A stretch of 64,000 nucleotides of DNA from Terriglobia bacterium. GTDB taxonomy: Bacteria > Acidobacteriota > Terriglobia > Terriglobales > Acidobacteriaceae. The notes beneath the pieces are model-generated. The model was not told the origin of the DNA, searched no databases, and saw only the letters and a list, made by a program, of their open reading frames with translations. The DNA lies in the NCBI GenBank assembly GCA_020073525.1, contig JAIQFA010000011.1, positions 28,409 through 92,408 of the forward strand, in the 5' to 3' direction. The position numbers and the translations under genes are program-made. Positions within the stretch are counted from its first letter, which is position 1, and each line of letters starts with the position of its first letter. Below are positions 26,882 through 35,554 of the stretch, in pieces.

Positions 26882-26965
26882 AGCCTGCCAAGACAGTCCC
26901 ATCAAAGGTACCGACCGCAGAAAAACTCTTCCCGTTTCCACAGCCGCTGGGGGTAAGCTACGCCT

Positions 26966-27769
26966 ATGGGAGTGTCGGTGTCGGTGCTCGCCAGCGGCAG
27001 TCGTGGAAACTGCGCGCTCGTGGCGACGAGTTCAACGCGCATTCTGGTGGATGCCGGTCTTTCGGGCCGCGAGACTTTCAAGCGCCTGCGCGCCCTCGGC
27101 GAGCGCACCGAGGAAATCTCCGCGATCCTGATCACCCACGAACATTCCGACCATGTCGCTGGCCTGCAGCGGCTGGCAACCAAGTTGAACGTGCCCGTCT
27201 TCCTGACCGCGCCGACCCATCATGCCTGGAACCGGACGGTGCGCGATCAGGATGGCACGATTCCCGAACTGCCAAAATCCGAACATTTTGCCGCCGGCCG
27301 AGGCTTTTGCGTGGGCGACATTGAGGTCATGCCCTTCACCATTCCGCACGACGCCGCTGATCCCGTGGGCTTCACTTTTCGCGCCGAAGGCGTCAAGATT
27401 GGTTTTGCTACCGACCTGGGGTACATGCCGGTCAGCGTACGGAACCATTTGCGCGGCTGCAGCGTACTGGTGATGGAGTCGAATCACGATGTGGAGATGC
27501 TCCGCTCCGGGCCGTATCCGTGGTCGGTGAAGCAGCGGGTGATGAGCCGGGTCGGGCATCTGTCGAATGATGCGCTCGCGGAATTCTTCTCCAGCGACTA
27601 TGATGGAGGAGCTGAATACTTGATTTTGGCCCATTTGTCTGAAAAAAATAACCATCCCGAAATCGCACGAGCCGCGGCAGAACAGGCGCTCGGCGGGCGT
27701 CAGGGGCTGTGGCACAATCGTGTGCTGCTGGCAACCCAGACCCAGGTTCTCGAATCCATCCGGTTATAG
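26966..27769 (+). CDS. MBL-fold hydrolase, YycJ/WalJ-like
   Basis: A 267-residue metallo-beta-lactamase-fold protein. The N-terminal VLASGSRGNCALV and the zinc motif LITHEHSDHVAG (HxHxDH) are typical of the YycJ subgroup, as are FTIPHDAADPVGF and GHLSNDALAEFF. These are two-metal hydrolases, with suspected nuclease or phosphodiesterase activity linked to DNA repair or cell-wall signalling in other bacteria. It is cytoplasmic. The next gene starts 6 bases after its stop, so the two are likely one transcript. Confidence 0.87.
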   Translation: MGVSVSVLASGSRGNCALVATSSTRILVDAGLSGRETFKRLRALGERTEEISAILITHEHSDHVAGLQRLATKLNVPVFLTAPTHHAWNRTVRDQDGTIPELPKSEHFAAGRGFCVGDIEVMPFTIPHDAADPVGFTFRAEGVKIGFATDLGYMPVSVRNHLRGCSVLVMESNHDVEMLRSGPYPWSVKQRVMSRVGHLSNDALAEFFSSDYDGGAEYLILAHLSEKNNHPEIARAAAEQALGGRQGLWHNRVLLATQTQVLESIRL

Positions 27770-27775
27770 TATTTT

Positions 27776-28216
27776 ATGAGCCAGTGTGTGGAACCGATCG
27801 TGGGGAAAATCCTTGCGGGATGGCGCTACGACATTTCCGGACTGGCTCCGGAGATGCGCGGGGACTACGAACTGCATTTCGCCACCTGCGAGCACTGCCG
27901 CAGCCGCCAGAAACTGCACCGCATCATCGATATTTCTCTGATTGTATTGGCCTCTGCGTCAGCCGCGGTGTTTCTGCTGGCCTTTGTCGTCATCCGGCAT
28001 TTTGGACTGCGCCATGCCTTCTGGCTCGAGGTAGGCGCGCTGGCGGGCTTTGCGCTGTCCGCGCTGATTTGGCTGATCGTAGCGGTAGCGACTCCCGCGC
28101 CCATGGCGGTAGTAGATGTGGCGAAGATCGGCGCACGACACGTCCACGACCGTTTGCCCGCGGAGATTCGCGAACGCTTGCCCGAAGAAATACGAGTGAA
28201 GATTACCGGGTCATAA
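27776..28216 (+). CDS. Hypothetical protein, CxxC motif and two membrane helices
   Basis: A 146-residue protein. The N-terminal cytoplasmic part has CEHCRSRQKLH, resembling the zinc-binding end of anti-sigma-factor-like proteins. Two hydrophobic helices follow (IIDISLIVLASASAAVFLLAFVV and ALAGFALSALIWLIVAV), then an amphipathic tail rich in Arg/Glu (ERLPEEIRVKI). The exact family is not recognised. It starts 6 bases after the MBL-fold gene and is probably translated from the same mRNA. Confidence 0.7.
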   Translation: MSQCVEPIVGKILAGWRYDISGLAPEMRGDYELHFATCEHCRSRQKLHRIIDISLIVLASASAAVFLLAFVVIRHFGLRHAFWLEVGALAGFALSALIWLIVAVATPAPMAVVDVAKIGARHVHDRLPAEIRERLPEEIRVKITGS

Positions 28217-28343
28217 GGAGTTTTCGGGCAGCCCAGTTACAACTCGATGTCGAGGATTAGTCCTGGAGAGACGACCGAGCTCTCACGAACACTCGCGACG
28301 AGTTCCTGGTGACGTTTCGGTTCAAAACCCGGTTCGAAGAAAA

Positions 28344-28733
28344 ATGAAGTTCGTGTCAAAACTTTCGAGACTTCTGCTGGTCGTAGCGCTCGCCATCACG
28401 ACGCAATCGACGGGAGCTTTTGCGGACTCTGGCCATGCTTCCGCGCCGCTGGCCCCGCCCGCTGAGAGTGCAGCGGCCTGCCACGCCCACGCTGGCACGA
28501 TGCTTCCTCATTCATCTCTGCCGCATTCCCCGCGGCCCATAAGCTACCGGTGTTGCCTGACCGGTCATGACGCGGCGGTGGTACCGGCTGCTCACTTCCC
28601 GCAGCCTTCAGTTCATGTCTCACGCATAATGCTGCCAGTCGAGACCGCACCAACGCTCTGCGCCTTGAGCAATTTGGAAGTTTCGATGGTTCTTTCCACG
28701 GATCCGCCCGGTCCAACTCCGCTTCGCATCTAA
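28344..28733 (+). CDS. Small secreted Cys/His-rich protein
   Basis: A 129-residue protein with a basic N-terminus and hydrophobic signal segment (LLLVVALAITTQSTGAFA). The mature chain is rich in His, Pro and paired Cys: AACHAHAGTML and SYRCCLTGHDAAV. The arrangement suggests a periplasmic metal-binding protein. It lies 77 bases before a Met/His-rich outer-membrane protein gene on the same strand, so a copper or heavy-metal role is inferred. The family is not named here. Confidence 0.6.
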   Translation: MKFVSKLSRLLLVVALAITTQSTGAFADSGHASAPLAPPAESAAACHAHAGTMLPHSSLPHSPRPISYRCCLTGHDAAVVPAAHFPQPSVHVSRIMLPVETAPTLCALSNLEVSMVLSTDPPGPTPLRI

Positions 28734-28810
28734 CCTTCGTCCTCGTCTTCAGCGATTTTCCATTCGACTTCAATGAAAGAGATCAGGGATTTTGCTTTGA
28801 GGAGTGTCAC

Positions 28811-30157
28811 GTGCGCACGCTGATGTTCACTATTTTCCTGCTCCAATTGTGCGTCTCTTGCGCCAGCGCGCAGGTTGCCTTGGAAGCTCATGCGAGTGAT
28901 CCGCAAGGGCAGACGCAACAAAATCAAGATCAGGCAGAGCAGAAGCATGACATGCCGGGCATGGACATGCCAGCCATGGATATGTCGCAGTCCGCGCCAA
29001 ACTGGATGCCGTCGCCCCACGTTAGTTCGGGCACGGGATGGCAGCCGGCCGCGACGTCCAGCCACATGTGGATGAAGTCGGCCGGGGCCTGGGATCTAAT
29101 GGCGCACGGTGTTGTTTTTGCCGATTACAACCAGCAAAGCGGCCCGCGCGGCGCGGGCAAGGCCGAGTCGGTGAACTGGCTGATGCTGATGGAGCAGCAC
29201 AAACTCGGCGGAGGCAGCCTCCTATTTCGCGAAATGTTTTCTGCCGAGTCATTGACCGCGCCTCATCCGGGATTTCCTGAACTTTTCCAGACGGGCGAAA
29301 CCTATCACGGTCAGCCGCTGGTCGACCACCAGCACCCGCACAATGTATTTTCCGAACTCGCGCTCGAATACACGCGCCCCATTGGGGGAAGAATTTCCTG
29401 GCTGTTCTATGGTGCGGCCGCGGGCGATCCGGCGCTTGGGCCCGTGGCCTTCATGCATCGCGTTTCCGCCTCGGAGTTGCCCATGGCGCCGCTGTCGCAT
29501 CATCTGCAGGATTCCACTCACACTAGCTTCGGAGTCATCACCACGGGATTGGTCGTTGCCCGGTTCAAAGTGGAAGGCTCGGTCTTCAACGGCCGCGAGC
29601 CAGACGAGAAGCGTTACGGCATCCAGTTCGCCGTGCTCGATTCCTGGTCGGCGCGCTTGAGCGTCGCCCCGTCGCGCAACTGGACGGCGCAGTACAGTTA
29701 CGGCCGCCTGGAGCATCCCGAGGCGCTGGAACCCGGCAGCCAGCACCGGCAGACGGCTTCGGTCGAATATGTACGCCCGTTCGCGAACGGCTCGTGGGCG
29801 ACGTCGCTGGTCTGGGGACGAGTGCACAAGGTCCTTGAGAACCACAACCTGAACGGCTATCTGCTGGAAACGACGGCGAACTTCAAGTCGCGCAATTACG
29901 CATTCTCGCGCCTGGAACTGGTCGACAAGGACGAGTTGTTTCCCGGCAATCCGTCGCTTCCGACCTTCCGTATCGAGGCGTACACGTTTGGGGGGGCGCG
30001 CGATCTCGTCCAGACCCGGCTCTGGCAATTGGCGCTGGGCGCGGACGTTACCTTCTACTCGAAGCCGTCAGTCTTGGATTTCTCCTATGGCAACAACCCC
30101 GTCTCGTTCCAGGTTTTTTTGAGGGTTCGCCCGGGATTGAACCATCACGACCATTAA
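28811..30157 (+). CDS. Met/His-rich outer-membrane barrel, probable metal-resistance protein
   Basis: A 448-residue exported protein starting at GTG 28811 behind a strong GAGGAG site. The signal peptide ends near CASA-QVAL. Residues 45-60 carry the Met/His/Asp-rich stretch HDMPGMDMPAMDMS, like those that bind Cu(I) in copper-resistance proteins. The rest is beta-strand-rich with QHPHNVFSELAL and DSTHTSFGVI segments, and ends HHDH. A role in copper or silver handling at the outer membrane is likely, by composition and by its Cys/His-rich neighbour. No CopA or Cus pump gene is in the window. Confidence 0.65.
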   Translation: MRTLMFTIFLLQLCVSCASAQVALEAHASDPQGQTQQNQDQAEQKHDMPGMDMPAMDMSQSAPNWMPSPHVSSGTGWQPAATSSHMWMKSAGAWDLMAHGVVFADYNQQSGPRGAGKAESVNWLMLMEQHKLGGGSLLFREMFSAESLTAPHPGFPELFQTGETYHGQPLVDHQHPHNVFSELALEYTRPIGGRISWLFYGAAAGDPALGPVAFMHRVSASELPMAPLSHHLQDSTHTSFGVITTGLVVARFKVEGSVFNGREPDEKRYGIQFAVLDSWSARLSVAPSRNWTAQYSYGRLEHPEALEPGSQHRQTASVEYVRPFANGSWATSLVWGRVHKVLENHNLNGYLLETTANFKSRNYAFSRLELVDKDELFPGNPSLPTFRIEAYTFGGARDLVQTRLWQLALGADVTFYSKPSVLDFSYGNNPVSFQVFLRVRPGLNHHDH

Positions 30158-30238
30158 CTCCGCAGGGGCGGCTTATGGCTCTACCGTTACCAAAAGATGT
30201 TCTTAGCGAAGAAACGGCATGACGAGTCTCAACTTTAA

Positions 30239-30673
30239 GTGCAAAATTTGGATATGGGACCCGCATTACGGGTGGTGCGACAGATTCAGATCTCCATGCT
30301 GGTCAGCATCGCGCTCTACGCGCTGGCGGGAGAAATGCTTTCCCGGACCATGAATCGCATTCCGGGGAACACCTTGTTTCACGCCTTCTCCCTGATTTCG
30401 ATCAGCCTCGTGGGTGCGACGGTGGTGGTGCGCCGGACGCTGGTTTTGCCGTCCGAAGCAGCCCTGAAAAAAAATTCTGAGGACGACCTGGCGGTGGCGC
30501 GCTGGAGAACGGGCCACATCGTTTTATTTGCAATGTCCGAGGTGCTGGGTTTGTTCGGCCTCATTTTGAGGATGGCTGGTTTTACCTTGGCCAACGTCTG
30601 CGGTTTCTACCTGGGCGCCTTCCTTCTGCTCTTGCTGTATTCGCCGCGAGCCCCGCGCGCGGAACTTAGATGA
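30239..30673 (+). CDS. Small hypothetical membrane protein
   Basis: A 144-residue protein with about four hydrophobic helices (ISMLVSIALYALAG, LFHAFSLISISLVGATVVV, HIVLFAMSEVLGLFGLIL, NVCGFYLGAFLLLLLY). The start is GTG 30239 or ATG 30254. Family not recognised. It converges on the broken gene downstream. Confidence 0.6.
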   Translation: MQNLDMGPALRVVRQIQISMLVSIALYALAGEMLSRTMNRIPGNTLFHAFSLISISLVGATVVVRRTLVLPSEAALKKNSEDDLAVARWRTGHIVLFAMSEVLGLFGLILRMAGFTLANVCGFYLGAFLLLLLYSPRAPRAELR

Positions 30674-30686
30674 GCTTTGGGCAGTT

Positions 30687-31187
30687 CTATTTGTTCGCAG
30701 CACCGCCCGCGGCCACAGGTAGTTTTGTCAGCTTTTTCACATCGTCCACAAGGTAGACCATCGCTTGATCGAAGTTTTTGCGCGCGTTCCCTTCCATGAT
30801 TGCCCCTTCCACTTCCTCGGCGAACGACCACAGCACAACATGTGTATTCGGATCAAGGATCAGCAAATGAAGTTGAAGTACTTCCGGATTGCTTTCTTCG
30901 CGTCCCCCAAAACCGTGTTTTCCAGTAAAAGCGACAAAACGGACTTCGAAAACTAAGTCGGCATCAGCGGGAGTCGGCACCAGTTCATACTTTCCCTAAC
31001 GTCTTATGAGCGCATAGAATTCGTTGTAAGTCAGGTTAGGAACTGCCGTTTCTGCATTGCTTTCCCCATTGGAGATAAACACTTTTTCCCCCGTAAGGAT
31101 TTGTACAGGTATCGGACCTGGGGCCGGTTCTGTCGCGGGCTTCGCCCCCGCCATTGGGACGGTTAGCAGCGCAATCGCGATAACCAT
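30687..31187 (-). pseudogene. Secreted protein gene broken by one in-frame stop
   Basis: Two pieces in the same frame. The first encodes a short signal peptide and ...NLTYNEFYALIRR; the second continues GKYELVPTPADADLVFEV...VLWSFAEEVEGA to residue about 166. Only a TAG at 30996-30998 separates them, where a tryptophan (TGG) would fit (RRWGKYEL). A single base change therefore explains the split. Intact acidobacterial proteins of this kind are small secreted proteins of unknown function. A recent mutation, a sequencing error or true readthrough are all possible. Confidence 0.7.
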
Positions 31188-31287
31188 AGAAGCTCATCTC
31201 GTCGTGCGAGACGTCTAGCAAATCCAACACTAAATCAACCCGCATGTTGTAGAGTGTCTCCCATCCACGTGTAAAGGTTTGTGAAGA

Positions 31288-31659
31288 TTGTCGCTTTATT
31301 TGTCACAACTTAGGAAAGATCCGCAGGGAATCGTTGTCCTCGAGATCGTATCGTTCGATTGCCCCGAGGATGGCGCAAAGGTCCTCACCGTCCTCCAGCC
31401 CAGACTCCGGGTCGAGCGAAGGCTTTTGATTCGCATCGAACCGGAATACCCCGAGCCCCTCAAGTTAGGCCAAATTGCTGGAACGGTGCGCCTCGCGCTG
31501 ACTATCTCCCCGAAGGGAAGTGTGGACAACGTCCAAGTAATCGGGGGGAATCCGATCCTCGCAGAGGCAGCCATCAAGGCCGTGCAGCAGTGGGTCTACG
31601 CCGCGGCCCCGTCGCGCACCACAATGGAGGTCAGTATCTCGTTCGATCCCCACCACTGA
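31288..31659 (+). CDS. Stand-alone TonB C-terminal-domain protein
   Basis: A 123-residue protein. Residues about 45-120 match the TonB C-terminal fold (RIEPEYPEPLKLGQIAGTVRLALTISPKGSVDNVQVIGG...AIKAVQQWVY). No signal peptide or transmembrane anchor precedes it, and a stop codon at 31282 limits the start to TTG 31288 or 31300. It is either a truncated relic of a TonB-like protein or a short soluble variant. It could serve the three Oar-type receptors in this window, but without an anchor it could not transmit energy in the usual way. Confidence 0.6.
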   Translation: MSLYLSQLRKDPQGIVVLEIVSFDCPEDGAKVLTVLQPRLRVERRLLIRIEPEYPEPLKLGQIAGTVRLALTISPKGSVDNVQVIGGNPILAEAAIKAVQQWVYAAAPSRTTMEVSISFDPHH

Positions 31660-31725
31660 AGCCGGAGTGCTTCGGAAAAAGCACCACATCCGCGAATCAG
31701 CCGCTTACTGGAACCTAACCCAGAA

Positions 31726-32136
31726 TTACTTCTGACCAGCCGGCGCCGCCACCCACACATACTCGAGCGGCTCCGGCCCCGTGTTCGTCATGTTGTGTCT
31801 CGTGCCCGGTGAAATATACGCCAGCATTTTTTCGTACACCGGCACATCCGCATGCCCTTCGATATTCGCCTTTCCATTTCCGTGCAGGATGACCAGAGCT
31901 TCTTCCTGCTCTCCTGTGGAATGCCATCCCACACTCTCTCCCGGCCTCAACCTGACTGATCCGCTCCGCATTCCGCTGGTTTGTGGCGCGCCTTTCAGCA
32001 GTGGGCAGTCGCCACCGGCACACTCCAACGGGAACGTCAGGAAATCCCGCTTTGCCTGTTTTTCCTGAGCCCAGAAGATGGTGACGGCAATCAAGAATGA
32101 AACTCCGAGGAAACCGAGCATCTTTGCGTGTTTCAT
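31726..32136 (-). CDS. Secreted cupin protein
   Basis: A 136-residue protein with an N-terminal signal sequence (MLGFLGVSFLIAVTIFWA) and one cupin domain: GESVGWHSTGEQEEALVILHG (motif 1) and ISPGTRHNMTNTG (motif 2). Two cysteines (CAGGDC) lie near the mature N-terminus. A GAAGGACAGG site precedes the ATG. Probably a periplasmic or membrane-anchored metal-binding cupin of unknown substrate. It is divergent from the methionine aminopeptidase gene. Confidence 0.75.
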   Translation of the reverse strand: MKHAKMLGFLGVSFLIAVTIFWAQEKQAKRDFLTFPLECAGGDCPLLKGAPQTSGMRSGSVRLRPGESVGWHSTGEQEEALVILHGNGKANIEGHADVPVYEKMLAYISPGTRHNMTNTGPEPLEYVWVAAPAGQK

Positions 32137-32223
32137 GACCTGTCCTTCACTGGAACATCCAGCAATTCATTCGTCTTTGGGATAAAGTATGGCCTTTGAT
32201 TCTAACAACCATTCAGTCTCTAG

Positions 32224-32991
32224 ATGGAAGCCGTTAGGGGGCTAGACTTGAGCATTCAGGATGAGCAAGAACTACTGTCCCTAAAAGCCGCTGGCCACGT
32301 CGTCCGCATGGTGCTCGATGCGATGAAGGTTGAAGTGCGGCCGGGCGTTACGACCCGCTATCTGGATGAAGTTGGCGCCCGTGTCATGCAAGAGAACGGA
32401 GCCCGTTCCGCTCCGTCGATCGTCTACCAGTTTCCCGGAGCAAATTGCATCAGCCTGAATGACGAGGCAGTCCATGGAATTCCAGGCGATCGCAAGCTTA
32501 AGGAAGGCGACCTGGTGAAACTTGACGTGACAGTGGAAAAGGACGGCTACATGGCCGACGCTGCCATCACCGTCCCGGTCGGCCGCGTCAGTCCGCAGGC
32601 GGAGCAGTTGATCGCCTGTGCAGAGCGCGCCTTTCACCAGGCGATGCTGGTAGCCCGTGCCGGATTCCGCGTGTTTGAAATTGGCAAGGCCGTGGAACGC
32701 GAGGTGCGCAAGTCCGGTTTCTCGGTCATCCGCGAGTTAGGCGGTCACGGCATCGGGCGCACCATCCACGAGGCGCCGCACGTCCCCAACTACCCCGACC
32801 CGCAGGCCCGCCAGGTCATGAACGATGGCCTCGTCATCACCGTGGAACCGATCATTTCCGGCGGCTCCGGACAGGTTTTCACCGACAAGGATGGATGGAC
32901 GGTGCGGACCGGCGATCACGCTTTATCGGCTCATTTTGAGCATACTTTGGTGGTTACTTCCGGCTCGCCCATCCTGCTGACCGCCGGCTAG
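32224..32991 (+). CDS. map: Type I methionine aminopeptidase
   Basis: A 255-residue cytoplasmic metallopeptidase that removes the initiator methionine from new proteins. The five metal ligands are all present: Asp101 (KLDVTV), Asp112 (MADAAI), His175 (GGHGIG), Glu208 (TVEPI) and Glu239 (HFEHT). His182 (TIHEAPH) and His84 fit the catalytic histidines. Length and spacing match the bacterial type Ib enzymes without an N-terminal zinc extension. No Shine-Dalgarno is visible before ATG 32224. Confidence 0.95.
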   Translation: MEAVRGLDLSIQDEQELLSLKAAGHVVRMVLDAMKVEVRPGVTTRYLDEVGARVMQENGARSAPSIVYQFPGANCISLNDEAVHGIPGDRKLKEGDLVKLDVTVEKDGYMADAAITVPVGRVSPQAEQLIACAERAFHQAMLVARAGFRVFEIGKAVEREVRKSGFSVIRELGGHGIGRTIHEAPHVPNYPDPQARQVMNDGLVITVEPIISGGSGQVFTDKDGWTVRTGDHALSAHFEHTLVVTSGSPILLTAG

Positions 32992-33027
32992 ACCACGCAC
33001 AAAGGCAGAGCGGGTTTGCGGGATGGT

Positions 33028-33096
33028 TCGTATCAGGGCATCGCTTCAGCGATACCGTAAGTCGGCGTCATGGAAGCGCCTTTAGGCGCTGAGGCG
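33028..33096. repeat. Family E two-hairpin repeat
   Basis: Begins TCGTATCAGGGCATCGCT and contains GCGCCTTTAGGCGCTGAGG. The first 18 bases are identical to the copy at 50947-51015, which lies inside a gene. Confidence 0.75.
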
Positions 33097-33220
33097 GTGG
33101 CTGCGGACCTCGCCACGGGCTACTAGGGCCGAAATGGTTGACCGGCGACTGGCTTCGGGATAAAGTTCAAATGCCAGGGTTGCGTTTCGCCCCCCGCCTT
33201 GGTTTGCCCCACCGGTGTAC

Positions 33221-34492
33221 ATGCGTTCCGCTTGGTCCAAACTCGTTGTCCTGCTGTTTGCGCTGGCCAGCCTGGCCTGGGCGGCATCCCCGCAATTCTC
33301 CGGGCAGAAGCGCGTTGGTCTGACCACCGGCGACCAGTGGGAACCTGCGGTCGCGGCGGATGGTTCGGGACGGATCTACGTTCTTTATCCACACTATGGG
33401 CGCGTGCCCGATTGCAAGACCTGCCGGGTTCCCACCATGTTGCTGGTGGCGAGCAACGACAACGGCAAGACTTGGCTAGCTCCTCACGTGATGCTCGACT
33501 CGGGTTCGGGCCAATTCGATGCCCAGATCGCAGTCGATCCCGCTGACCGCCGCACCGTGTACGCTGCGTGGTTGCAGAATGGCAAACGCGCGGTGATGCT
33601 GGCCAAGTCGGTGGACTTCGGCGTGACTTGGAATTTCACGATTGCGGTTCGTAGCGAGGCAGAACTCGACAAGCCCGCGCTCGCGGTGCGCGGCCAGAAT
33701 GTCTATGTGGCATTCAATCACCAAGAAGAGGTTTGGGTGGCCGCCTCCCAGGATGGCGGGCGCAGCTTCACCCCGACGCGTGTGAATGCTGAAAGCCGTC
33801 CGGGATGGTCTCTGTTGGGTGCGGCCACGGTCGATCCCGCAGGCAACGCATATCTGGCGTGGTCTTCTTACTCAAAAGCCGGAGGCGCCCGAGGTTCGGT
33901 CCACCTCTATGTTGCGAAGTCGCCGGATGCTGGCAAGTCGTGGAGCACGAGTCAACTCGACGTTTCTGCGGCGGCGCCCGGCTGCAAGGAAGAAGAATGT
34001 GGTGAGGGCTATCTGGGCGCACAGGTCGCCTTGACGTCCGACTCGGACGGAACCCTTTACGCCCTCTGGAGCGCAGGCACGGCATCCCTGGCTCCACAGC
34101 GCATCTACTTCTCGTCGTCCACCAATGGTGGTGAAAACTGGTTGCCGCGCATCAGTGTTTCCTACGCCGAGCCCGGCGTGGAGCACGCGTTCCCGGCGAT
34201 CGTGGCCGGAAACAGCGGCGACGTTCGCATCGCGTGGATGGATAAGCGCAAGTCTCCGTACTGGAACACGTATTATCGGAGTTCGAGCAACGGCGGCGCG
34301 ACCTGGGGAGAAGAGATCCGGATCTCACACTACGTCCCCGGCTATCGCTACATTGGTAAAGAAGGTTTCCGTTTCCCCTTCGGCGATTATTTCGGGATGA
34401 CCATCGATAACCACGGCGACACCCACGTAGTCTGGGGTGAAGGCCTGAACTACCAGTCCCCAGGCTCAATCTGGCACGCCACCGGCCGCTAG
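33221..34492 (+). CDS. Secreted six-Asp-box (BNR) sialidase-like protein
   Basis: About 423 residues. A signal peptide (LVVLLFALASLAWA) is followed by six Asp-box repeats: SNDNGKTW, SVDFGVTW, SQDGGRSF, SPDAGKSW, STNGGENW and SSNGGATW. The six boxes suit a six-bladed propeller like exo-alpha-sialidases, but BNR repeats also occur in other secreted proteins, and the catalytic Arg triad/Tyr was not mapped. Extracytoplasmic glycan binding or hydrolysis is likely. Start ATG 33221 is preferred over an upstream GTG at 33215. The 3' end converges on pyrD across a long inverted repeat. Confidence 0.75.
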   Translation: MRSAWSKLVVLLFALASLAWAASPQFSGQKRVGLTTGDQWEPAVAADGSGRIYVLYPHYGRVPDCKTCRVPTMLLVASNDNGKTWLAPHVMLDSGSGQFDAQIAVDPADRRTVYAAWLQNGKRAVMLAKSVDFGVTWNFTIAVRSEAELDKPALAVRGQNVYVAFNHQEEVWVAASQDGGRSFTPTRVNAESRPGWSLLGAATVDPAGNAYLAWSSYSKAGGARGSVHLYVAKSPDAGKSWSTSQLDVSAAAPGCKEEECGEGYLGAQVALTSDSDGTLYALWSAGTASLAPQRIYFSSSTNGGENWLPRISVSYAEPGVEHAFPAIVAGNSGDVRIAWMDKRKSPYWNTYYRSSSNGGATWGEEIRISHYVPGYRYIGKEGFRFPFGDYFGMTIDNHGDTHVVWGEGLNYQSPGSIWHATGR

Positions 34493-34520
34493 AAGCAGAC
34501 TTCCGAAATCCTAATAAATA

Positions 34521-34602
34521 TTGTCATCCTGAGCGAAGCGAAGGACCTGCTGTCTCGTGCGGTGAAAAGAAAGCAGATCCTTCGCTTCGCTCAGGATGAC
34601 AA
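34521..34602. repeat. Inverted pair of family C repeats (31-bp arms)
   Basis: TTGTCATCCTGAGCGAAGCG... at 34521-34551 is repeated in reverse at 34572-34602 with one mismatch and a 20-base loop. It lies in the convergent gap between the sialidase-like and pyrD genes and could form a strong transcript hairpin in both directions. Confidence 0.85.
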
Positions 34603-34621
34603 GCAACGAGGTTGCGATTTA

Positions 34622-35554
34622 TCAATCCGTCAGCAGCCCTCCCGTCAAGTCGCTAAGCCGTTCAATCCGGTGTTCGCGGCAATAGTTCGTCAGTTCTTCC
34701 ACCAGCGTCTCCGTCGCCACCGGATCGAAGTAACTCGCCGTTCCGACCTGCACCGCGCTAGCTCCTGCCAGCATGAATTCCACCACGTCCGCCGGGGTCG
34801 TGATTCCACCCATGCCGATCACCGGAATCTTCACCGCATGCGCTGCGTCATAAACCATGCGCAGCGCAATCGGCTTGATCGCCGGCCCAGACAAGCCCGC
34901 GGTTACGTTGGCAATTCGGGGGCGGCGCGTCTCCGGATCAATCGCCATGGCCAGAAAAGTATTGACCAGCGAGATAGCATCGGCACCCGCCTCCTGGGCA
35001 ACGTACGCCATCTGCGCGATCGAAGTGACGTTGGGAGAAAGTTTGACAATGATGGGCCGAGCCGCCATCCGCTTCGCCGTGCGCACCACTTCATCGAGCA
35101 AGTGCGGATCGCTGCCGAACTGAATTCCGCCATGTGCCGTGTTCGGGCACGACACGTTGATTTCGTACGCCGCAATCCCTTCGCCCTGATTGAGGATCTC
35201 AATCGTCTGCTCGTAATCCGCGCGGGTGTACCCGAAGACGTTGGCGAACACGACTACGTTCTTCTTCTCCCGCAAGGCCGGAAGCTTTTCCGTGAGGAAC
35301 GCAGGCGCACCGATATTCTGCAGCCCGATGGAATTCAGCATCCCCGCAGCGGTCTCAAACAGGCGCGGCGGCGGGTTTCCGGTCATCGGTTCTTTGGAGA
35401 GGCCTTTGACGACCAATCCGCCAAGCCGGTCGAGATGCACAATGTCTTCGAATTCGACGCCATAGCCGAACGTCCCCGAAGCGGCAATGATCGGATTCTT
35501 CAGTTCGATGCCCGCGAAGCTGACGCTCAGGTCCGGATGGGCGATTGGCGTCAT
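34622..35554 (-). CDS. pyrD: Dihydroorotate dehydrogenase, class 1
   Basis: A 310-residue FMN enzyme of pyrimidine synthesis. It has IIAASGTFGYG near the N-terminus, NSIGLQNIG, the active-site cysteine in YEINVSCPN, IIVKLSPNVT and the phosphate-binding IPVIGMGGITTPADVVEF. Class 1B is likely by similarity, but the partner gene pyrK is not in the window. Start ATG 35554 overlaps the end of the phosphatase gene (ATGA), so the two are translationally coupled. The frame stays open upstream but adds no homologous sequence. Confidence 0.93.
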   Translation of the reverse strand: MTPIAHPDLSVSFAGIELKNPIIAASGTFGYGVEFEDIVHLDRLGGLVVKGLSKEPMTGNPPPRLFETAAGMLNSIGLQNIGAPAFLTEKLPALREKKNVVVFANVFGYTRADYEQTIEILNQGEGIAAYEINVSCPNTAHGGIQFGSDPHLLDEVVRTAKRMAARPIIVKLSPNVTSIAQMAYVAQEAGADAISLVNTFLAMAIDPETRRPRIANVTAGLSGPAIKPIALRMVYDAAHAVKIPVIGMGGITTPADVVEFMLAGASAVQVGTASYFDPVATETLVEELTNYCREHRIERLSDLTGGLLTD

